Shown: piece after piece, positions 6,430 through 8,386 of the stretch | Layout: each line of letters opens with the position of its first letter | Numbering within the stretch: position 1 is the stretch's first letter | Assembly: GCA_023262305.1 (NCBI GenBank) | Contig: JALRCK010000079.1 | Span: 1-8,386 of the forward strand | DNA from: Deltaproteobacteria bacterium | GTDB lineage: Bacteria; Bdellovibrionota_C; UBA2361; OMII01 | Length of the DNA: 8,386 nucleotides | Reading direction: 5' to 3' | Notes under the pieces: generated by a model | Told to the model about the DNA's origin: nothing | Seen by the model: only the letters and a program-made list of their open reading frames with translations | The model's database searches: none | Translations under genes and position numbers: made by a program

Positions 6430-6872
6430 CCGGTTTGCGCCCCTCTCGCGAGAAGCACCGACACGCCACCACACCGTCGCGCGGTCTGCATACCGCACAA
6501 CAAACGAGGTGAAGAGGGATGGAAAGTAGAGATCTCACCGTGCACTGCCTAGGGGATGTCAATAGCCATGCGGCTTAGTTACAAACCTGGTCGTGTGTGA
6601 GAGTGCGATTACCGAGAACTACTTGAGGACTTCTGTGAACTGCAACTGCAATTTACTTCTGCACTACGTTACTTCTCGAAGCGCTACTACTCTCGCTCCA
6701 CAGGTAGTTTCGGTAGGGTTGGATATTTTCTTGACTACAAAATCTCATGCTCGAATTATTTTTTTTGCGTGCCGCTTCGCATGCATATAAACACATGGAG
6801 GCAAGGCGTCCCTGCGGTCCGGTGATGCGTCTGCCGCTCCGAGAGGAAAAGGCCTTGGCGTTCTAATCTGCC

Positions 6873-6888
6873 ATGCCCCCAGGGGCAT
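6873..6888. repeat. GC-rich short palindrome
   Basis: Arms atgcccc (6873-6879) and ggggcat (6882-6888) are perfectly complementary and separated by 2 bases. There is no T-run on either side, so this is not an intrinsic terminator. It could be a protein-binding site or a small hairpin in the flagellin 2 upstream region. Confidence 0.35.
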
Positions 6889-7053
6889 TACGTTACGAGC
6901 TAGCTTTGTATCCTTGGCGGTAAAAACTATATTTATGAGCCTCTATCATGCCATCTCGCGCGGTGTTTATGGGCATCAAAGAGCTCGTTCACTCGTAACC
7001 TAAGGGCACGCCCAACCAAACCCGGTCCGCGAGGACGCAGCACATCCAAAAAC

Positions 7054-7087
7054 AAAAAACCCACCGAAGCTCGCCGCTCCGGTGGGT
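7054..7087 (-). terminator. Rho-independent terminator of flagellin 3
   Basis: On the minus strand, arm ACCCACCG (7087-7080) and arm CGGTGGGT (7066-7059) form a perfect 8-bp GC-rich stem, followed directly by a run of T (7059-7054) and, after one G, more T-rich sequence. The loop can form a further 3-bp stem (7068-7070 with 7076-7078). It lies about 31 bases past the flagellin 3 stop codon and is the clearest terminator in the window. Confidence 0.92.
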
Positions 7088-7118
7088 CATATTACCTAGA
7101 GGATCTATCCCGCTCTGT

Positions 7119-7979
7119 TTATCGCAGGAGCTGAAGCGCCAAGCTTGGCAGCTGATTCGCTTGCGCGAGAACCGCCGTACCAGCCTGTTGCAGGATGTTC
7201 AATCGAGTCAGGTTCGCAGCTTCCTCAGCTACGTCCACGTCTCGAATTCGGCTCTCTGCAGCAACGAGGTTCTCTCGAGCTACTCCCAGATTCGCTATCG
7301 CGGTCGAAAGTCTCGACTCAACTCCGCCAAGAATTCCTCGGGAGGCTCCGACCGAGTAAATAGCCGCGTACACAGCGTCAAGCGCAAGCCGTGCGGCCGT
7401 CGCTGCTGCTGCGTCACTCGCTCCATTGATCGAGTAGGTCAGAGCACCCGTGAAATCTCCACTGAGGCCTATTCCTTTCAATGTCGCGAGCTGGTTAGTG
7501 TACCCGATCTGCGAAGAACTGGAAGATCCCGTTCCTACCTGAATAACGATATTGCTAGAGCCCGACAGAAGCTTAATCCCGTTAAACTCCGTCACAGACG
7601 CAATACGCTCAATTTCTGAGCTCAACGCCACAAACTCGTTCGACACCACGGAGCGCTGCGTTGTGCTCAGCGTACCGTTGGCTGCTTGCGATGCAAGCTC
7701 GGCAAGACGCGAGAGGATGTTACCAACCTCACCAAGCGCGCCGTCGGCGATCGCTATCGTTGAGATACCGTCGTTCGTGTTACGAAGCGCTTGTCCAGCG
7801 ATTCGTGACTGCGCCTTCAACGACTCTGCGATCGCCAAGCCAGCAGCGTCATCGGCGCCGCGATTGATACGATAGCCGGAGCTCAGCTTGTTAAAAGCTT
7901 GACTCAGCTTGGTGCCCGTGATGTCCAAGCGCCGCTGCGCCTGGAGTGATGTGATGTTACTTCCAATGCTAATTGCCAT
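7119..7979 (-). CDS. fliC: Flagellin 3 (near-identical to flagellin 2)
   Basis: This is a filament subunit of 286 residues with the same domain layout as flagellin 2, differing only by Ala for Val at residue 227. At DNA level 9 bases differ over the shared repeat, 8 of them silent. The Shine-Dalgarno AAGGAAGG (7985-7992) lies 5 bases before the ATG. Unlike flagellin 2, it has its own strong terminator downstream (7054-7087) and a small gene 48 bases upstream (8028-8264), so it may be transcribed with that gene or from a promoter within the 48-base gap. The different flanks mean that flagellins 2 and 3 can be expressed under different control although their products are practically the same. 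Confidence 0.98.
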   Translation of the reverse strand: MAISIGSNITSLQAQRRLDITGTKLSQAFNKLSSGYRINRGADDAAGLAIAESLKAQSRIAGQALRNTNDGISTIAIADGALGEVGNILSRLAELASQAANGTLSTTQRSVVSNEFVALSSEIERIASVTEFNGIKLLSGSSNIVIQVGTGSSSSSQIGYTNQLATLKGIGLSGDFTGALTYSINGASDAAAATAARLALDAVYAAIYSVGASRGILGGVESRLSTAIANLGVARENLVAAESRIRDVDVAEEAANLTRLNILQQAGTAVLAQANQLPSLALQLLR

Positions 7980-7995
7980 GACTACCTTCCTTGCT
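7126..7995 (-). repeat. Long direct repeat, copy B
   Basis: This is the partner of 5528-6397, in the same orientation. Mismatch positions in this copy are 7300, 7428, 7820, 7842, 7848, 7875, 7884, 7893 and 7896. The two copies are separated by 728 bases of unrelated sequence, so recombination between them would remove or duplicate a unit of 1598 bases. Confidence 0.97.
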
Positions 7996-8027
7996 CGTTA
8001 TTCCAGCTCACACTCTCTTGTTTTCCG

Positions 8028-8264
8028 CTAGGCTAGTAGCTGCCGGACAACCGCTACCATTGCCTCCGCAGGCAGATCCTTCCGCGATATATCTCTGCCT
8101 TTGCAGAGGTCCCACGTCATCGCGGCGGCGCGGTCTGAGAGCACCGCTCCTCCGAACCATGAGTCTGTGTTTGCCGTAACAGGGCAGCATGGGTCGGTAT
8201 CGTCCTCACATCCGAGAACGACGCTGCAAGGAACTCGTTGTTTCATCCATGTGGTGTCGGTCAT
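8028..8264 (-). CDS. Small hypothetical cysteine-containing protein, 78 residues
   Basis: I do not recognise a family. The case for a real gene is translational: AAGGAGGT (8271-8278) sits 6 bases before the ATG and is the strongest Shine-Dalgarno in the window. The gene also lies in the same direction as, and 48 bases before, flagellin 3. The protein has five cysteines (C13, C19, C26, C27, C54), four of them in the first 27 residues with acidic residues between (GCEDDTDPCC). The C-terminal third (KDLPAEAMVAVVRQLLA) could be a helix. There is no signal peptide or membrane segment. The cysteines could bind a metal or form disulfides. A role in flagellin expression or chaperoning is conceivable from position only. 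An overlapping plus-strand frame (8101-8361) is less well supported. Confidence 0.55.
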   Translation of the reverse strand: MTDTTWMKQRVPCSVVLGCEDDTDPCCPVTANTDSWFGGAVLSDRAAAMTWDLCKGRDISRKDLPAEAMVAVVRQLLA

Positions 8265-8386
8265 AATTCTACCTCCTTGCCCGAAAATCAGGCATGCGTG
8301 GAGTCACAGAGGTAGAGGGACCATTCGATGCACACAGATCTCCGATCAACAGCCGATATGAGCCGCCTAATCGTGAGACACTCTGT
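8265..8386 (-). promoter_or_regulatory. Upstream region of the small gene, to window edge
   Basis: These 122 bases hold the Shine-Dalgarno AAGGAGGT (8271-8278) and, directly next to it, an imperfect 6-bp hairpin (8279-8284 with 8288-8293, one G-T pair). No promoter boxes could be assigned. Because the window ends here, a preceding gene in the same operon cannot be excluded. Confidence 0.5.

Larger units (their letters stand above)
6382..7118. other. Long non-coding spacer between flagellins 2 and 3
   Basis: Of these 737 bases, 7054-7087 are the terminator of flagellin 3. The rest holds no reading frame with a good Shine-Dalgarno or recognisable protein. The flagellin 2 promoter should be here on the minus strand. 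TTGACA (minus strand, about 6556-6561) is an exact -35 word, but no -10 lies at the right distance. No sigma-28 or sigma-54 consensus was found. Two hairpins (6408-6429 and 6873-6888) and an A/T-rich patch at 6755-6770 are the only structures I see. A regulatory RNA or a long leader is possible but unsupported. Confidence 0.7.

Noticed and set aside
6455..6472. Sigma-54-like promoter before flagellin 2 (TGGC and TGC on the minus strand)
   Set aside because: The GG-GC spacing is one base short of the strict sigma-54 requirement and the -12 box is poor.
6479..6488. Word gcgcggtctg shared with about 8128 as a remnant of the small gene upstream of flagellin 2
   Set aside because: The match does not extend on either side and lies at a different distance from the flagellin start.
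6371..6562. Minus-strand frame of 63 codons overlapping the flagellin 2 start
   Set aside because: It has no good Shine-Dalgarno, overlaps the flagellin ribosome binding site and start in another frame, and its product is not recognisable.
6629..6676. Three copies of acttct as a short repeat array
   Set aside because: The copies are 6 bases long with irregular spacing (26 and 16), consistent with chance; not a CRISPR or iteron array.
6593..6790. Plus-strand frame of 65 codons in the spacer
   Set aside because: It has no Shine-Dalgarno, no recognisable protein and the opposite orientation to all other genes.
5528..7995. Insertion sequence or composite transposon as origin of the flagellin repeat
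   Set aside because: No transposase, terminal inverted repeats or target-site duplications are visible; the repeat consists only of the flagellin gene and its ribosome binding site.
7998..8024. Sigma-28-like promoter before flagellin 3 (AAAAC and GGAATAA about 15 bases apart on the minus strand)
   Set aside because: Only the ATAA part of the -10 and three As of the -35 match the consensus; it would also leave a very short leader. Too weak to call.
8101..8361. Plus-strand frame of 86 codons at the right end
   Set aside because: It overlaps the minus-strand 78-residue frame, which has a much stronger ribosome binding site; not fully excluded.

Overview
All convincing genes lie on the minus strand, so the window reads from right to left. 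The organism is a flagellated, Gram-negative-type bacterium of moderate GC. The SMC head (GITGVVGPNGCGKSN) resembles the form I associate with deltaproteobacterial lineages such as Bdellovibrionota and Myxococcota. That placement is a weak inference, and no sequence here fixes the taxon.

Layout in transcription order: a small cysteine-containing ORF of unknown function with a very strong Shine-Dalgarno (8028-8264) precedes a flagellin gene (7119-7979) that ends at a clean intrinsic terminator (7054-7087). About 730 bases without a convincing gene follow. Next come a second, almost identical flagellin (5521-6381) and, 45 bases on, a third, diverged flagellin (4615-5475). A 352-base non-coding stretch rich in inverted repeats leads into a secreted lytic transglycosylase (3621-4262). 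This gene overlaps pgsA, phosphatidylglycerophosphate synthase (2897-3628), by 8 bases. After a 228-base gap comes smc (1-2668), which runs off the left edge after 889 codons.

The first half of the window, as transcribed, is a three-gene flagellin cluster whose products probably share one filament. The second half is envelope and chromosome housekeeping: peptidoglycan cleavage, anionic phospholipid synthesis and chromosome condensation. The transglycosylase could serve flagellar assembly or general wall turnover; the sequence does not decide this.

The most notable observations are the 870-base flagellin direct repeat (9 mismatches, 7 of them within 77 bases, which suggests patchy gene conversion), an unusual acidic insertion of about 110 residues in the SMC ATPase head, the small gene in front of flagellin 3, and inverted repeats in two intergenic regions that share a 10-base word. 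I see no CRISPR array, tRNA, rRNA, transposase or phage gene. No wholly new system is evident.
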